Source of the DNA: a virus
IMG/VR virus record: IMGVR_UViG_3300045136_000824
Location: 1 to 30,005 of that record
Strand: one strand, 5' to 3'
DNA: 30,005 nucleotides
The notes below the pieces were generated by a model. It was not told the origin of the DNA and made no database searches. It saw only the letters and a program-made list of their open reading frames with translations. Of this stretch, positions 1-11,920 are shown one piece after another; the first letter of the stretch is position 1; each line of letters begins with the position of its first letter. The position numbers were made by a program, and so were the translations under genes.

Positions 1-2
1 GC

Positions 3-409
<407 letters not shown>

Positions 410-913
410 TCACTTCAACCGGATCTCGTGTAGGCGGGACTCCAAGGAAAGGAAGCGATCTGCAAGGGTCTTGATGGACAGCGCCACATTCTCATAGAAG
501 GCGATCTCGACTTTCCATCCCTTCTGTTGAAGCCGCGGGATCAGGGTTTGGTAGTCTCCGTCACCGGCTAGAAGAACCATGGTTGAAGGCGGCGTCACGT
601 CGCGAGACAACTCGAACATGTCCAGCGCGATTTCGATGTCCAGCCCCTTTTCCTTGTCCGCTTGATTTCGCTGAATGGTCTTGACGTCCCACCCTTGCTT
701 TTCCATAGCACGCCACAGTGAATCGTTTGGCGGCGGGACTGACCCATACAGTTTTGCCTGAGACACTGGGCGGTTGTCAGCTACGACGGTGAGGAGTTGG
801 CCGTAGTCGATCCTGAACTCGGTATTCGGCCCGCGCATACCGTCGGCCCGCCCTGCAGCCCACTGGCCTTCAATGTATATGTTCGAGTTGTCGCAAAAGA
901 TATACACGCCCAT
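410..913 (-). CDS. NYN-domain (PIN-like) putative RNase, LabA/DUF88 type
   Basis: The protein is about 167 residues and matches the NYN fold, a PIN-like metal-dependent RNase family. It opens with a strand and the motif FCDNSNIYI, which carries the first catalytic Asp. A middle segment DKEKGLDIEIALD supplies further acidic residues, and LLAGDGDY near the end is the typical last motif. The start MGVYIF at 913 was chosen because the fold begins there and a purine-rich GAAAG lies upstream. The frame stays open to 1120, but those residues look unlike the family; an alternative start is at 934. It is transcribed away from the recombinase operon. Family members cut structured RNA, including tRNA; the target here is unknown, and it may be host or island DNA. 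Confidence 0.85.
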   Translation of the reverse strand: MGVYIFCDNSNIYIEGQWAAGRADGMRGPNTEFRIDYGQLLTVVADNRPVSQAKLYGSVPPPNDSLWRAMEKQGWDVKTIQRNQADKEKGLDIEIALDMFELSRDVTPPSTMVLLAGDGDYQTLIPRLQQKGWKVEIAFYENVALSIKTLADRFLSLESRLHEIRLK

Positions 914-1118
914 CGACTTTCTATGATCCCACATGGAGGGCTCAGGAGAGGTCGCAATGTGCCTCGGCATCTGTTGCAGTCCAAGCCGGACAAACCGCCC
1001 TCGTGCGGCGTACATAGTTAACGGACGCGGCAACACGCCGCGTCGATCCCATCCACCAGACGGCGTGTCGACCGCGCAGCGGAGATCGTCGTGGGTGGTC
1101 TTCTGAAGGAGACCGCTC
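914..1118. promoter_or_regulatory. Divergent intergenic region with GC-rich hairpin
   Basis: This 205 bp lies between the leftward NYN gene and the rightward DUF2924/recombinase operon, so it should hold both promoters. It contains a perfect 8-bp hairpin, GACGCGGC (1024-1031) and GCCGCGTC (1037-1044), with a 5-nt loop. A TACATA at about 1011 could be a -10 element, but no matching -35 was convincing. Operator or terminator roles for the hairpin are guesses. Confidence 0.35.
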
Positions 1119-1268
1119 ATGCGCGAACGCGACGCCGCGCTCGATCAAGCCATCCGCGAGGTCGCCGCCATCCTGGGCGATGTACTCGTCCGCCTTCTCT
1201 TGCCCGACCCTCGCGTCCGGCAAGTTGACTTCCCGGAGACAGAGAGCCCTCATGTCACTGGTGGTTGA
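1119..1268 (+). CDS. Small protein (49 aa) heading the recombinase operon
   Basis: This short frame starts at ATG 1119 with a strong Shine-Dalgarno AAGGAG at 1106-1111 and 7-nt spacing, and stops at TGA 1266-1268. The product begins MRERDAALDQAIREVAAIL, a charged then hydrophobic helix, followed by a Pro/Arg-rich tail. It ends 4 nt before the chosen start of the DUF2924 gene, so the two are probably translationally coupled. I do not recognise a named family. The good ribosome site and tight spacing make it more likely a real small gene than chance. Confidence 0.6.
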   Translation: MRERDAALDQAIREVAAILGDVLVRLLLPDPRVRQVDFPETESPHVTGG

Positions 1269-1272
1269 TGCC

Positions 1273-1797
1273 ATGAAGACCGAAAACGAAATCCGAGAAG
1301 AGATCGAGGCGCTCCGCAGCCTGACCACGGCGCAGCTCAAGGAGAAGTACCGCGAGGTCTTCGGCGAGGAGTCCCGATCCAATCACAAGCAGTTCCTGTT
1401 CCGCCGCATCGCCTGGCGCATCCAGGCCAACGCCTGGGGCGGCCTCTCCGAACGCGCCCGCCGCCGCGCGCTCGAGATTGCGGACGACGCTGATCTCCGT
1501 ATCCGGGCGCCCAAGAACTTCTTGCGGGAGCCGGTTGATGATGGCCGCACATCGGAGGCGCGAGTGAAGCCATCGCTTGACCCGCGGCTGCCGCTACCTG
1601 GCACGCCGCTCATCCGCCGCTATCGGGGCAAGGACATCATCGTCCACGTCCGTCCCGATGGCGGCTTCGAGTGCAACGGCAGGATCTACATGTCGCTGAG
1701 CCGCGCGGTGACCGAGGCGACGGGCACGCGGTGGAACGGCTTTGCCTTTTACAACCTTGGCCACCGGCCAGGAGCGAAGCATGGCAAACGGGAATAA
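1273..1797 (+). CDS. DUF2924 domain protein
   Basis: The protein is 174 residues and shows the DUF2924 pattern: EIEALRSLTTAQLKEKY, then RSNHKQFLFRRIAWRIQ, GGLSERARRRA and a C-terminal RWNGFAFYN. The function of DUF2924 is not established; family members commonly lie directly before serine recombinases, as here. The start at ATG 1273 leaves a 4-nt gap from the small upstream gene. An in-frame ATG at 1252 would overlap that gene by 17 nt and is the alternative. The 3' end overlaps the recombinase start by 17 nt. The basic, Arg-rich character suggests DNA binding, perhaps as an accessory or directionality factor, but that is inference from context. Confidence 0.85.
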   Translation: MKTENEIREEIEALRSLTTAQLKEKYREVFGEESRSNHKQFLFRRIAWRIQANAWGGLSERARRRALEIADDADLRIRAPKNFLREPVDDGRTSEARVKPSLDPRLPLPGTPLIRRYRGKDIIVHVRPDGGFECNGRIYMSLSRAVTEATGTRWNGFAFYNLGHRPGAKHGKRE

Positions 1798-3310
1798 CGG
1801 CAACGGCGCGCCAAAGCCGGTCCGTTGCGCCATCTACACGCGCAAGTCCACCGACGAGGGCCTGAATCAGGACTTTAACTCCCTCGACGCGCAGCGCGAC
1901 GCCGGCGAGGCTTACATCCGCAGCCAGGCCGGCGAGGGCTGGACGCTGGTACCCATGCAGTACGACGACGGCGGCTACACCGGCGCCAACATGGACCGTC
2001 CGGCGCTGCGCCGTCTGCTGGCGGACATCCAGGCCAAGAAGGTCGATTGCGTCGTGGTCTACAAGGTGGACCGGCTCAGCCGGTCGATCCGGGACTTCGG
2101 CCGGATCATGGAGATCCTGGAGAAGCACGGCGCGACGTTCGTTTCGGTCACCCAGCAGTTCAACACGACCACCTCCCTCGGCCGGCTCACGCTCAACATC
2201 CTGCTTTCCTTCGCGCAATTCGAACGGGAGATCATCAGCGAGCGCACCCGCGACAAGCAGATCCTGGCGCGCAAGCGCGGCAAGTGGACCGGCGGCCACG
2301 TCCCGCTGGGGTACGACCTTGTGGACGGCTGCCTGGCGGTCAACGAGGAGGAGGCCGCGCGCGTGCGCCGAATCTTCGAGTGGTACCTGGAAGGTCACTC
2401 CGTCCATGGCATCGTGGCGAAATGCGAGGGCTTCGGTTGGCGCAACAAGGAGTGGGCCACCAAGGAAGGTAAGACGTTCGGCGGCCATCCTATGCGGAAG
2501 TGCCACATCTACACGATGCTGGCCAACCCGCTGTACGCCGCGCAGATCCGGGCAGGTGACGAGATCGTCGCCGCGGCCCACCCCCGGATCGTCGACGACA
2601 ACACCTTCGACCTGGTCCAGCAGAAGCTGAAGGAGAACACGCGGAATCCCGGCGGTGCGCACGGGCCAAGAGTGGAAGCCCTGCTGCGCGGACTCCTCTA
2701 TTGCGCTGCCTGCGGATCGGCCATGTCACCGAGCTACTCTTCGAGCAAGAACCGGCGCTACCGGTACTACGTCTGCCTTCGCAGCATGCAGCGGAACGGT
2801 GACGGGTGCACAACGCGCGCCGTGTCCGCGCCGGTGGTCGAGGAGGCGGTCATTGAGAGCGTCCGGCGGTTCGCCGCGCAGCCCGAGGTCGTGGAAGCGA
2901 TCGCCCGTGCGGCGCGCCAGCGGTTGAGCGAAGAACTGGACCGGCACCGCGAGGAGCTGAAGGCGATCAACGTCCGCCTGCGGAACGCGAAGTCGCAACT
3001 CGTGCGCGCGAAGAACCTCGACGCCGACCGGGAGGCCGCGCTCCGCGACCTCGTTTCGTCGGGAGAGGCCAAAGCGGACCAACTCCGCAGCTTGGTGGAG
3101 CGCGGCGAACGGCTTAGGTTCGATGACCAGATGGTGCGCCAGCGCATGGCGACGTTTGACGAGGTCTGGAAGACCATGACGATCCAGCAGCAGGCCGCGC
3201 TGCTGCGCCAATTGATCGAACGGGTCGGCTACGACGCCCGCGGCGACAAGGTCAAGGTCACCTACCACTCGAACGGCATCCGGGAGTTCTCGAAAGGAGC
3301 GTCAAAGTGA
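1781..3310 (+). CDS. Large serine recombinase (resolvase/integrase family)
   Basis: At 509 residues this is the size of a large serine integrase. The N-terminal resolvase domain (about 14-160) has the motif RCAIYTRKST with likely catalytic Ser23 and nearby Arg21, then YKVDRLSRS and the long helix with FEREIISERT. The central recombinase domain follows (about 180-290), then a zinc ribbon beginning CAACGSAM at about 308, paired with later Cys residues, and a coiled coil (about 380-450). ATG 1781 is preceded by AGGAG at 1770-1774; a longer in-frame start at 1742 lacks this. Such enzymes integrate and excise phages or islands through a Ser-DNA covalent intermediate. It is the best candidate for the recombinase that moves this element. 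Confidence 0.95.
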   Translation: MANGNNGNGAPKPVRCAIYTRKSTDEGLNQDFNSLDAQRDAGEAYIRSQAGEGWTLVPMQYDDGGYTGANMDRPALRRLLADIQAKKVDCVVVYKVDRLSRSIRDFGRIMEILEKHGATFVSVTQQFNTTTSLGRLTLNILLSFAQFEREIISERTRDKQILARKRGKWTGGHVPLGYDLVDGCLAVNEEEAARVRRIFEWYLEGHSVHGIVAKCEGFGWRNKEWATKEGKTFGGHPMRKCHIYTMLANPLYAAQIRAGDEIVAAAHPRIVDDNTFDLVQQKLKENTRNPGGAHGPRVEALLRGLLYCAACGSAMSPSYSSSKNRRYRYYVCLRSMQRNGDGCTTRAVSAPVVEEAVIESVRRFAAQPEVVEAIARAARQRLSEELDRHREELKAINVRLRNAKSQLVRAKNLDADREAALRDLVSSGEAKADQLRSLVERGERLRFDDQMVRQRMATFDEVWKTMTIQQQAALLRQLIERVGYDARGDKVKVTYHSNGIREFSKGASK

Positions 3311-3696
3311 AGGACCGCTGTGAAGACGAGATTCCGCTCAAGTGGCCGGCGGGCCAGGCGGCGGGCAGGCCGAAGAAGAGTGCGGCTCCGGCGCCGCCGC
3401 GCATTCCCCGGATCACCCGCCTGATGGCGCTGGCGATTAAGTTCCAGGACATGATCGACCGTGGCGAGGTGAAGGACTACGCGGAATTGGCCCGCCTGGG
3501 CTTCGTGACGCGAGCGCGGGTCACGCAGATCATGAACCTGCTCAATCTCGCGCCGCAGATCCAGGAAACGCTCTTGTTTCCGAATGAGAACACGAGTGGT
3601 CGATCGCTGGTCAGCGAGCACGACCTCAGATCAGTCACGCGTGCGGTGCTGTGGCAGGACCAGATTTCCGCTTTTGACCCTCGACTAGACGCTTGA
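3307..3696 (+). CDS. Small helix-turn-helix protein downstream of recombinase
   Basis: The start GTG 3307 overlaps the recombinase stop by 4 nt (GTGA), which implies coupled expression. The 129-residue product has a Pro/Lys-rich N-terminus (AGRPKKSAAPAPPRIPR), then a helical segment and an HTH of the ParB/KorB kind: DYAELARLGFVTRARVTQIMNLLNLAP (about residues 58-84). Proteins of this form are often found directly after serine recombinases. A role as DNA-binding partner or regulator of the recombinase is inferred from position; no target site could be assigned. Confidence 0.75.
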   Translation: MKDRCEDEIPLKWPAGQAAGRPKKSAAPAPPRIPRITRLMALAIKFQDMIDRGEVKDYAELARLGFVTRARVTQIMNLLNLAPQIQETLLFPNENTSGRSLVSEHDLRSVTRAVLWQDQISAFDPRLDA

Positions 3697-3745
3697 CGTG
3701 GCCCGCCGAGCTTGATATAGCTTATGACTTATCATTCACTATGAA
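3693..3745 (+). promoter_or_regulatory. Sigma70-like promoter for the type I R-M operon, with possible operator
   Basis: TTGACG (3693-3698) is followed after 17 nt by TATAGC (3716-3721), a close sigma70-type match. Just downstream lies AT-rich DNA with short inverted elements, such as ATGA-CTTA-TCAT and TTCACTATGAA. An operator for the XRE protein encoded at 3782 could sit there and block transcription. The promoter is read from the sequence; the operator is inference. Confidence 0.55.
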
Positions 3746-3781
3746 TCGGCTTCGGCTGCACTCATATCCTGGAGGCGTTTC

Positions 3782-4018
3782 ATGAACAAACGCGGAGGGA
3801 CGGCGCAACTGGTCAGAGATCTGCGTCAACGCCTGGGGCTGACCCAGGAGAAGATGGCGGCGCGCCTCGGGGTGACGTTTCCGACGATCAACCGCTGGGA
3901 AAACGGCCGCGCGAAGCCATCGCCCCTGGCACTGAAGCAAATCGAGGAATTGCTCGTCGGTCTCGGCGACAACGGCCTGGACCTGCGGGCCAAGTACTTC
4001 ACCAAGGAAGGAATCTGA
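3782..4018 (+). CDS. XRE-family HTH regulator of the R-M operon
   Basis: The 78-residue protein is essentially one Cro/CI-type HTH domain: [20 protein letters not shown], then [17 protein letters not shown] as the recognition helix region. ATG 3782 is preceded by CTGGAGG. It stops one base before the hsdM start, so it is the first gene of the R-M operon. By comparison with controller proteins of other R-M systems, it probably binds its own promoter and tunes methyltransferase and nuclease expression during establishment. The autoregulation is inferred from gene order. Confidence 0.88.
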   Translation: MNKRGGTAQLVRDLRQRLGLTQEKMAARLGVTFPTINRWENGRAKPSPLALKQIEELLVGLGDNGLDLRAKYFTKEGI

Positions 4019-4019
4019 C

Positions 4020-5577
<1,558 letters not shown>

Positions 5578-5588
<11 letters not shown>

Positions 5589-6921
5589 GTGGATCGAAAT
5601 CCCTATTGGCGAAATCGCAGAGATATTCGATGGGCCTCACGCTACGCCGGCTAAGACAGAATCTGGCCCTATTTTCCTCGGCATTTCTAATCTCGATCGG
5701 GGCCGATTAAATCTCACCGAAACCGAGCGGCTATCAGAAGACGATTGGAAGCGCTGGACACGCCGTGTTACGCCTCGACCAGGCGACGTAGTGTTCTCTT
5801 ATGAAACCCGAATTGGAGAAGCTGCGCTCATTCCGGAGGATCTCAAGTGCTGCCTCGGGCGGAGAATGGGACTGTTGCGTGCGCGGCCAGGAAAAGTAGA
5901 ACCGCGGTTTCTGCTTTATGCGTACCTCGGTCCGCAATTTCAGGAAATGCTCAGGTCACGCACGGTTCACGGCAGCACCGTTGACCGCATCCCACTCATC
6001 GAAATGCCCGGGTTTCCGATTCGTTTGCCGAAGGAACAGGCGACACAGCGCGCCATCGCCTGCATCCTCGGCTCTCTGGACGACAAGATTGAATTGAATC
6101 GGCGGATGAACCGGACGCTGGAGGAGATGGCGCGGGCGATCTTCAAGAGCTGGTTCATCGACTTCGACCCGGTGCGCGCCAAGGCCCGAGTCCGCCGCGA
6201 GCATCCGAAGTGGACCGACGACCAGGTCAGCCGCGCCGCCTGTCCGAAGCTGAAACCCGAAATCGCCCGCCTCTTCCCCGACAGCTTCGAGGACTCCGAA
6301 CTCGGCGAGATTCCGAAGGGGTGGGCCGCACGAACCCTAGCCGACCTCGCGGAACTGAACCCGGAAAGCTGGTCCAAGGAGACGGCTCCGGACTGGATCG
6401 AGTATGTGGATTTGTCGAACACGAAGCGGGGCGTTATTGAGTCCACGACTGAATTCTCGTGGGAGAGTGCCCCAAGCCGCGCTCAGAGAGTTCTCCGGCC
6501 AGGAGACACAATCATTGGAACTGTGCGTCCAGGGAACTGCTCCTATGCCCTTATCTCCCGCAACGGCTTGACTGGTAGCACGGGATTCGCAGCACTGAGA
6601 CCGCACCGACCTGAATTCGAAGAGTTTGTCTATCTTGCGGCGACATACCCTGAAAACATTGATCGCTTGGCACATCTTGCAGATGGGGCGGCTTACCCGG
6701 CTGTGCGGCCTGAGGTGGTCCTTAACTCACCTACTGTTCGGTCGCCAGATCAGGTGCTGCGGGAGTTCCATAGAATCACGGATCCTATGCTGGCGAAGAT
6801 TGCCGCGCAATCCACTCAGTCGCGCACCCTTGCCGCCCTTCGCGACGCCCTGCTACCAAAGCTGATTTCCGGCCAATTGCGTATCCGTGACGCCGAACGT
6901 ATTGTTCAAAGAAAGGTTTAA
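5578..6921 (+). CDS. hsdS: Type I restriction-modification specificity subunit HsdS
   Basis: The 447-residue protein has the two-TRD layout of HsdS. TRD1 covers about residues 5-160, the central conserved helix is [30 protein letters not shown] (about 162-195), TRD2 covers about 245-400, and the distal helix ends with [15 protein letters not shown]. Each TRD should recognise one half of a bipartite DNA target, and the helices set the spacer. The recognition sequence cannot be read from the protein. The DNA of both TRDs is visibly less GC-rich (about 52% in a sampled 60 bp) than hsdM, a usual sign of TRD exchange. The start lies within the 3' end of hsdM. Confidence 0.96.
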
Positions 6922-6924
6922 GTC

Positions 6925-8157
6925 ATGGCCAGACGAAAACAACCCGGCCGCGCTCGGATCGAGCAGCTTCGCGTGGAGAACTACCGCGCCTTGCGGTCCA
7001 TTGAAGTCAAGGACATCACGCCCTTCACCGTCCTGCTCGGCCCGAACGGCAGCGGCAAGTCCACCATTTTCGACGTATTCAATTTCCTGGCGGAGTGTTT
7101 CCAGTTCGGCTTGCGGCATGCTTGGGACCGGCGGGGACGCGGCAAAGAATTGAAGACCCGCGGCCAGACCGGACCCGTGGTGATCGAACTGAAGTACCGG
7201 GAGCAGCCGGGCCAGCCGGTCATCACCTACCATCTCGCTCTCGACGAAGGGCAGAAGGGCGCCTATGTCGCTGAGGAATGGCTCCAGTGGCGGAGGGGAA
7301 GGCGGGGGCAACCATTCCGCTTTCTCGACTATCGCGAGGGGAAAGGCCGTGCCGTTAGCGGCGAGTTACCAGATGAAAGCGATCAACGGATAGACATACC
7401 GCTGAAGGCCCCGGATCTGATTGCGGTCAACGCCTTAGGACAGTTTGCCGAACACCCTCGGGTGGCTGCTTTGCGTGAGTTCATTACCGATTGGTATGTC
7501 TCGTACCTCTCGATCGAAGACACGCGGGGACAGCCGGAGGCCGGACCGCAGGAGCGCTTGAGCAAGACGGGCGACAACCTGGCTAACGTCATCCAGTACC
7601 TGCGGGAACGGCACCCGCAGCGGTTGGATCAGATCTTCGACACGTTACGGAAGCGCGTGCCGCGCCTGGAGAAGGTGCTGGCGGACTCGATGCCTGATGG
7701 CCGGCTGCTGCTGCAAATCAAGGATGCTCCCTTCGAGCAGCCGATCCTGTCGCGGTTCGCCTCCGACGGGACACTCAAAATGCTCTCGTATCTGGTCGTG
7801 CTCTACGACCCGGACCCGCCGCAGTTCATCGGCATCGAAGAACCGGAAAACTTTCTCCACCCCCGGCTCTTGCCGGATCTCGGGGAAGAGTGCCGCAAGG
7901 CGACGCAGCATTCACAGCTTCTCGTCACGACGCATTCCCCTTTCTTCCTCGATTCGGCGAAACCCGAGGAAGTCCGTATCCTCTATCGGGACGACAACGG
8001 GTATACCCAGACGGTCCGCGCCGCGGACGTTCAAGGGGTGAAGGAATTCATCGCAGCCGGCGCATCGATGGGGCATCTCTGGCTCGAAGGCCGGTTCGGA
8101 GTGGGTGATCCCCTGGTCAACTCGGGCGCGCCGCGCCCAAGGGGGCGCGCGCGGTGA
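6925..8157 (+). CDS. AAA ATPase (ABC/OLD-like) embedded in the R-M operon
   Basis: The 410-residue protein has a complete ABC-type ATPase core. It starts [17 protein letters not shown] and carries Walker [10 protein letters not shown] (38-46), a signature-like [10 protein letters not shown], Walker [13 protein letters not shown] (about 300-310) and the H-loop TTHSPFFLD (about 334). This is the AAA_21/AAA_15 group that includes the ATPase parts of OLD nucleases and PARIS AriA. There is no C-terminal TOPRIM domain; the next gene supplies a candidate. It starts 3 nt after hsdS and overlaps the next gene by 4 nt. It probably forms a sensor/effector complex with the DUF4276 protein; anti-phage function is inferred from family and position. 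Confidence 0.9.
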   Translation: MARRKQPGRARIEQLRVENYRALRSIEVKDITPFTVLLGPNGSGKSTIFDVFNFLAECFQFGLRHAWDRRGRGKELKTRGQTGPVVIELKYREQPGQPVITYHLALDEGQKGAYVAEEWLQWRRGRRGQPFRFLDYREGKGRAVSGELPDESDQRIDIPLKAPDLIAVNALGQFAEHPRVAALREFITDWYVSYLSIEDTRGQPEAGPQERLSKTGDNLANVIQYLRERHPQRLDQIFDTLRKRVPRLEKVLADSMPDGRLLLQIKDAPFEQPILSRFASDGTLKMLSYLVVLYDPDPPQFIGIEEPENFLHPRLLPDLGEECRKATQHSQLLVTTHSPFFLDSAKPEEVRILYRDDNGYTQTVRAADVQGVKEFIAAGASMGHLWLEGRFGVGDPLVNSGAPRPRGRAR

Positions 8158-8768
8158 TGGTTTCGCACGTAGAGATCCTGGTTGAGGAGCCGTCGATGGA
8201 GGCGGCGTTGCGGCTGATCATTCCCAAGATCAGTAATGCCTTGTCCTTCGAGATCTATTCACACCGGTGCAAGCAGGACCTGCTGGGCAAGCTCCCCGCA
8301 CGGCTGAAAGGCTACGCCGCGTGGTTGCCGCAGGACTGGCGCATCGTGGTGATTGTGGACCGGGACGACGACGATTGCGCGGCCTTAAAACGGAAGTTGG
8401 AAAGGGCGGCCAAAGACGCGGGCCTGACTTCGAGAACCCAAAGGGGCAGCGGCGGGTTTCAAGTGGTGAATCGCCTGGCCATCGAGGAACTCGAGGCGTG
8501 GTTCTTCGGAGATTGGGATGCTGTTTGCGCCGCCTATCCCGGTGTGGATCAGAATGTTCCGAACAAGAGCAAATATCGTGATCCGGATGCGATATCTGGA
8601 GGCACTTGGGAAGCGCTGGAGCGAGTCCTCCGAAGAGCAGGACATTTTCAAACGGGTTTGAGAAAGATCGAAGCCGCTCGGGCGATCGCGCAGCACATGA
8701 ACCCGACGGCGAACCGTTCGCAGAGCTTCCGTGCGTTCCGGGATGCGCTGAGCGAAATGACGTCATGA
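8154..8768 (+). CDS. DUF4276 protein, TOPRIM-like putative nuclease partner of the ATPase
   Basis: The 204-residue protein resembles DUF4276. It shows a TOPRIM-type layout: a first strand ending in acidic residues (VEILVEEP, Glu11/Glu12), then a strand followed by [10 protein letters not shown] with Asp69 and Asp71 as a DxD motif. [14 protein letters not shown] further on is typical of the family. TOPRIM domains bind metal and cut or rejoin nucleic acid. It is coupled on both sides: GTGA overlap with the ATPase gene and ATGA overlap with hsdR. ATG 8157 is an alternative start. The pairing parallels AriA/AriB of PARIS and two-gene OLD-like systems. The TOPRIM assignment is by motif only. Confidence 0.82.
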   Translation: MMVSHVEILVEEPSMEAALRLIIPKISNALSFEIYSHRCKQDLLGKLPARLKGYAAWLPQDWRIVVIVDRDDDDCAALKRKLERAAKDAGLTSRTQRGSGGFQVVNRLAIEELEAWFFGDWDAVCAAYPGVDQNVPNKSKYRDPDAISGGTWEALERVLRRAGHFQTGLRKIEAARAIAQHMNPTANRSQSFRAFRDALSEMTS

Positions 8769-11700
8769 GCCACGCAGCCCGAGGTTTCACCGAATCCATT
8801 GTCGAGCAAGCCGCGCTGGCTTGGCTTGAAAGCCTCGGCTATGCCGTCCTTGCCGGACCGGAGATCGCCCCGGGCGAGCCCCAGGCCGAGCGCGAGGACT
8901 ACCGCCAGGTGGTGCTCGAACGGCGGATCCGGCAGGCGCTCGAACGTCTGAATCCTCGGTGCTCCAGTGACGTGCTGGAGGAGGCGTACCGGAAGCTCAC
9001 GCGGCCGGAGTCGCCCTTGCTGGTGGCAAACAACCGCACGGTTCACAGGTACCTCGTCGAGGGCGTGCCCGTTGAATTCACGCGGCCGGATGGGTCCATC
9101 GGCAGCGACGCAGCGCGGGTTCTCGATTATGAACGGCCGGATCAAAACGACTTCCTCGCCGTGCACCAATTCACGGTGGTGGAAGATCATCGCGAGCGCC
9201 GCGCGGACGTGGTGATCTTCGTCAACGGCCTGCCACTCGCGGTGATCGAACTCAAGAACGCGGTCTCCGGCGGCGCGACGATCTGGTCGGCGTTCAACCA
9301 GCTCCAAACGTACAAGCAGGACATCCCGTCGCTCTTCACATTCAACGAGGCGCTGGTCATCTCCGATGGCGTCGAGGCGCGCATTGGGACCTTGACCGCT
9401 GACCGGGAATGGTTCATGCCCTGGCGAACGGTCGAGGGAGAAGACCTGGCCGATACGCGGCTCCCGCAACTCCAGGTTGTCCTGGAGGGGGTGTTCGACA
9501 AACGCCGGTTCCTGGATCTGATCCGCTATTTCATCGTGTTCGAAGATACCGGCGGCGGAACACTCGTAAAGAAGATGGCCGGCTATCACCAGTACCACGC
9601 GGTGAATCTTGCCGTGGAATCCACGGTGAGAGCCGCTGGCGCGGGCGGCGACAGGCGCGCGGGCGTGGTTTGGCACACGCAAGGGTCGGGGAAAAGCTTG
9701 ACGATGGCGTTCTACGCCGGGCGAGTGGTGCAGCATCCGGCAATGGAGAACCCAACGCTGGTGGTGATCACCGACCGGAACGATCTGGATGACCAGCTTT
9801 ACGGAACGTTCGCCCGTTGCCACGAATTGCTCCGGCAACAACCGAGCCAAGCTCTCAACCGGGCGCATCTCCGCGAGCTGCTCACGACGGGTTCGGGTGG
9901 TGTGATCTTCACAACGGTACAGAAGTTCTTCCCCACCGAGGGCGAAGACCAGCATCCGTTGCTGTCAGACCGTCGAAACATTGTGGTGATTGCCGACGAG
10001 GCCCACCGGAGCCAGTACGACTTCATCGACGGCTTCGCGCGCCACATGCGGGAGGCCCTGCCGAACGCTTCGTTCATTGGTTTTACGGGCACGCCGATCG
10101 AACTCGAAGACAAGAACACCCGGGCGGTTTTCGGTAACTACGTCAGCATTTACGACATCGAGCGCGCCGTGAAGGACGGCGCCACGGTGCCCATCTACTA
10201 TGAAAGCCGTCTCGCAAGGCTGGCGCTGGATGAGAGCGAAAAGCCCAAATTGGACGAGGAGTTCGAGGAGCTCACCGAGGGCGAAGAGGTCGAGCACAAA
10301 GAGCGGCTGAAAACCAAGTGGGCGCAGTTGGAGGCCTTGGCCGGCACCGAGAAACGCGTCGCTTTGATCGCACAAGATCTCGTCGATCATTTTGAGCGGC
10401 GCCTGGAAGCGATGGAAGGCAAGGCGATGGTGGTCTGCATGAGCCGGCGTATCTGCGTAGCTCTATACAACGCCATCGCGAAGATTCGGCCCGGCTGGCA
10501 CCACGAGGATGACGACAAGGGCCAGTTGAAGATCGTGATGACCGGCTCGGCCGCTGACCCGCTCGACTGGCAACCCCACATCCGCAACAAGCAGCGGCGC
10601 GAAGGGCTGGCCGCGCGATTCAAGGATCCGAAGGACCCATTCCAGATCGTCATCGTGCGCGACATGTGGCTGACCGGATTTGACGTCCCTTGCCTGCACA
10701 CGATGTACCTGGATAAGCCGATGCGCGGCCATGGCCTCATGCAGGCGATCGCGCGCGTGAACCGGGTGTTCCGGGACAAACCCGGCGGCCTCGTGGTGGA
10801 TTACCTCGGTCTGGCCCACGAACTCAAGCAGGCGCTGGCCAACTACACCGAGAGCGGGGGGAAAGGTCAGACGGCGGTGGACCAGACTGAAGCGGTCGCC
10901 GTGATGCTCTCAAGATATGAGGTGTGCTGTGGTATGTTCCACGGGTTTGACCGCTCCCAGTGGAACGCAGGGACGCCGCAGCAACGCCTCTCCGTGCTGC
11001 CCGCCGCACAGGAACATATTCTCAGGCAGGAAGACGGGAAGAACCGTTTCCTGAAAGCTGTCGGCGACTTGTCCAAGGCCTTCGCTCTGGCAGTACCCCA
11101 CGACAACGCGCTGGAGATACGGGATGACGTGGCGTTCTTCCAGGCGGTCCGGACGGTCCTGACAAAGAGTGCGACCGGCGGACGGCGCAGTCCCGAGGAC
11201 TTGGAACTAGCCATCCGGCAGATCGTGTCGCGCGCGGTGGCTTCCGATGGGGTCATCGACATTTTCGAGGCTGCCGGGCTGAACAAGCCGGACATCTCGA
11301 TCTTGTCGGATGAATTCCTCACTGAAATTCGGGGCATGCCGCACAAGAACCTCGCGGTCGAGATGCTTCGCAAGCTTCTTGAAGGCGAAATCCGGACCCG
11401 CGGCAGAAAGAACATCGTGCAAGGGCGCGCATTCTCGCAGCTTCTGGAAGACGCGATCCGGCGATACCAGAACCGGGCTATTGAAACGGCCCAGGTGATT
11501 GAAGAGTTGATCGCTCTTGCGAAGGACATGCGTGAGGCGGACCGCCGCGGCGAGAACTTGGGGTTGACCGAGGACGAGATTGCCTTCTATGACGCGCTCG
11601 AAGTCAACGATAGCGCCGTGAAGGTCCTGGGGGATGAAACGCTGCGCACGATTGCGCAAGAGCTGGTGCGCACCGTTCGGGAAAACGTGAGAATCGACTG

Positions 11701-11863
11701 GACTGCCCGCGAGAACGTGCGCGCCCAGATGCGGGTGATGGTGAAGCGAATCCTCCGGCGATACGGCTATCCGCCAGACAAACAAGCCCGGGCAACGGAA
11801 CTTGTCCTGGAACAGGCGGAAGTGCTGTGCCTGGACTGGGCCGAACAAGATTCGCCGGTGTAA
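8765..11863 (+). CDS. hsdR: Type I restriction endonuclease subunit HsdR
   Basis: The 1032-residue protein has the HsdR architecture. The N-terminal nuclease domain contains [20 protein letters not shown] (about 147-163), a PD-(D/E)xK site. The SF2 translocase has Walker A HTQGSGKS (about 304), DEAH in [13 protein letters not shown] (about 409), FTGTPIE, and the later [15 protein letters not shown] motif. A helical C-terminus binds the methylase core. It translocates DNA from unmethylated sites using ATP and cuts far from the site. ATG 8765 overlaps the DUF4276 stop by 4 nt; an upstream in-frame start at 8606 would run deep into that gene. No damage is visible. Confidence 0.97.
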   Translation: MSHAARGFTESIVEQAALAWLESLGYAVLAGPEIAPGEPQAEREDYRQVVLERRIRQALERLNPRCSSDVLEEAYRKLTRPESPLLVANNRTVHRYLVEGVPVEFTRPDGSIGSDAARVLDYERPDQNDFLAVHQFTVVEDHRERRADVVIFVNGLPLAVIELKNAVSGGATIWSAFNQLQTYKQDIPSLFTFNEALVISDGVEARIGTLTADREWFMPWRTVEGEDLADTRLPQLQVVLEGVFDKRRFLDLIRYFIVFEDTGGGTLVKKMAGYHQYHAVNLAVESTVRAAGAGGDRRAGVVWHTQGSGKSLTMAFYAGRVVQHPAMENPTLVVITDRNDLDDQLYGTFARCHELLRQQPSQALNRAHLRELLTTGSGGVIFTTVQKFFPTEGEDQHPLLSDRRNIVVIADEAHRSQYDFIDGFARHMREALPNASFIGFTGTPIELEDKNTRAVFGNYVSIYDIERAVKDGATVPIYYESRLARLALDESEKPKLDEEFEELTEGEEVEHKERLKTKWAQLEALAGTEKRVALIAQDLVDHFERRLEAMEGKAMVVCMSRRICVALYNAIAKIRPGWHHEDDDKGQLKIVMTGSAADPLDWQPHIRNKQRREGLAARFKDPKDPFQIVIVRDMWLTGFDVPCLHTMYLDKPMRGHGLMQAIARVNRVFRDKPGGLVVDYLGLAHELKQALANYTESGGKGQTAVDQTEAVAVMLSRYEVCCGMFHGFDRSQWNAGTPQQRLSVLPAAQEHILRQEDGKNRFLKAVGDLSKAFALAVPHDNALEIRDDVAFFQAVRTVLTKSATGGRRSPEDLELAIRQIVSRAVASDGVIDIFEAAGLNKPDISILSDEFLTEIRGMPHKNLAVEMLRKLLEGEIRTRGRKNIVQGRAFSQLLEDAIRRYQNRAIETAQVIEELIALAKDMREADRRGENLGLTEDEIAFYDALEVNDSAVKVLGDETLRTIAQELVRTVRENVRIDWTARENVRAQMRVMVKRILRRYGYPPDKQARATELVLEQAEVLCLDWAEQDSPV

Positions 11864-11920
11864 CATTGAGGTGAAGAACGCCGTCGCAGTCAAGCGCGAA
11901 TTCGCTAGACGGGAGCAGGC

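Noticed and set aside
1637-2662. Minus-strand open frame of 341 codons opposite the recombinase
   Set aside because: It is a mirror of the recombinase coding strand; no ribosome site or recognised domain.
8648-9955. Minus-strand open frame of 435 codons opposite hsdR
   Set aside because: It has low-complexity Arg/Ala/His/Pro composition and no motifs, while the plus strand carries clear HsdR motifs.
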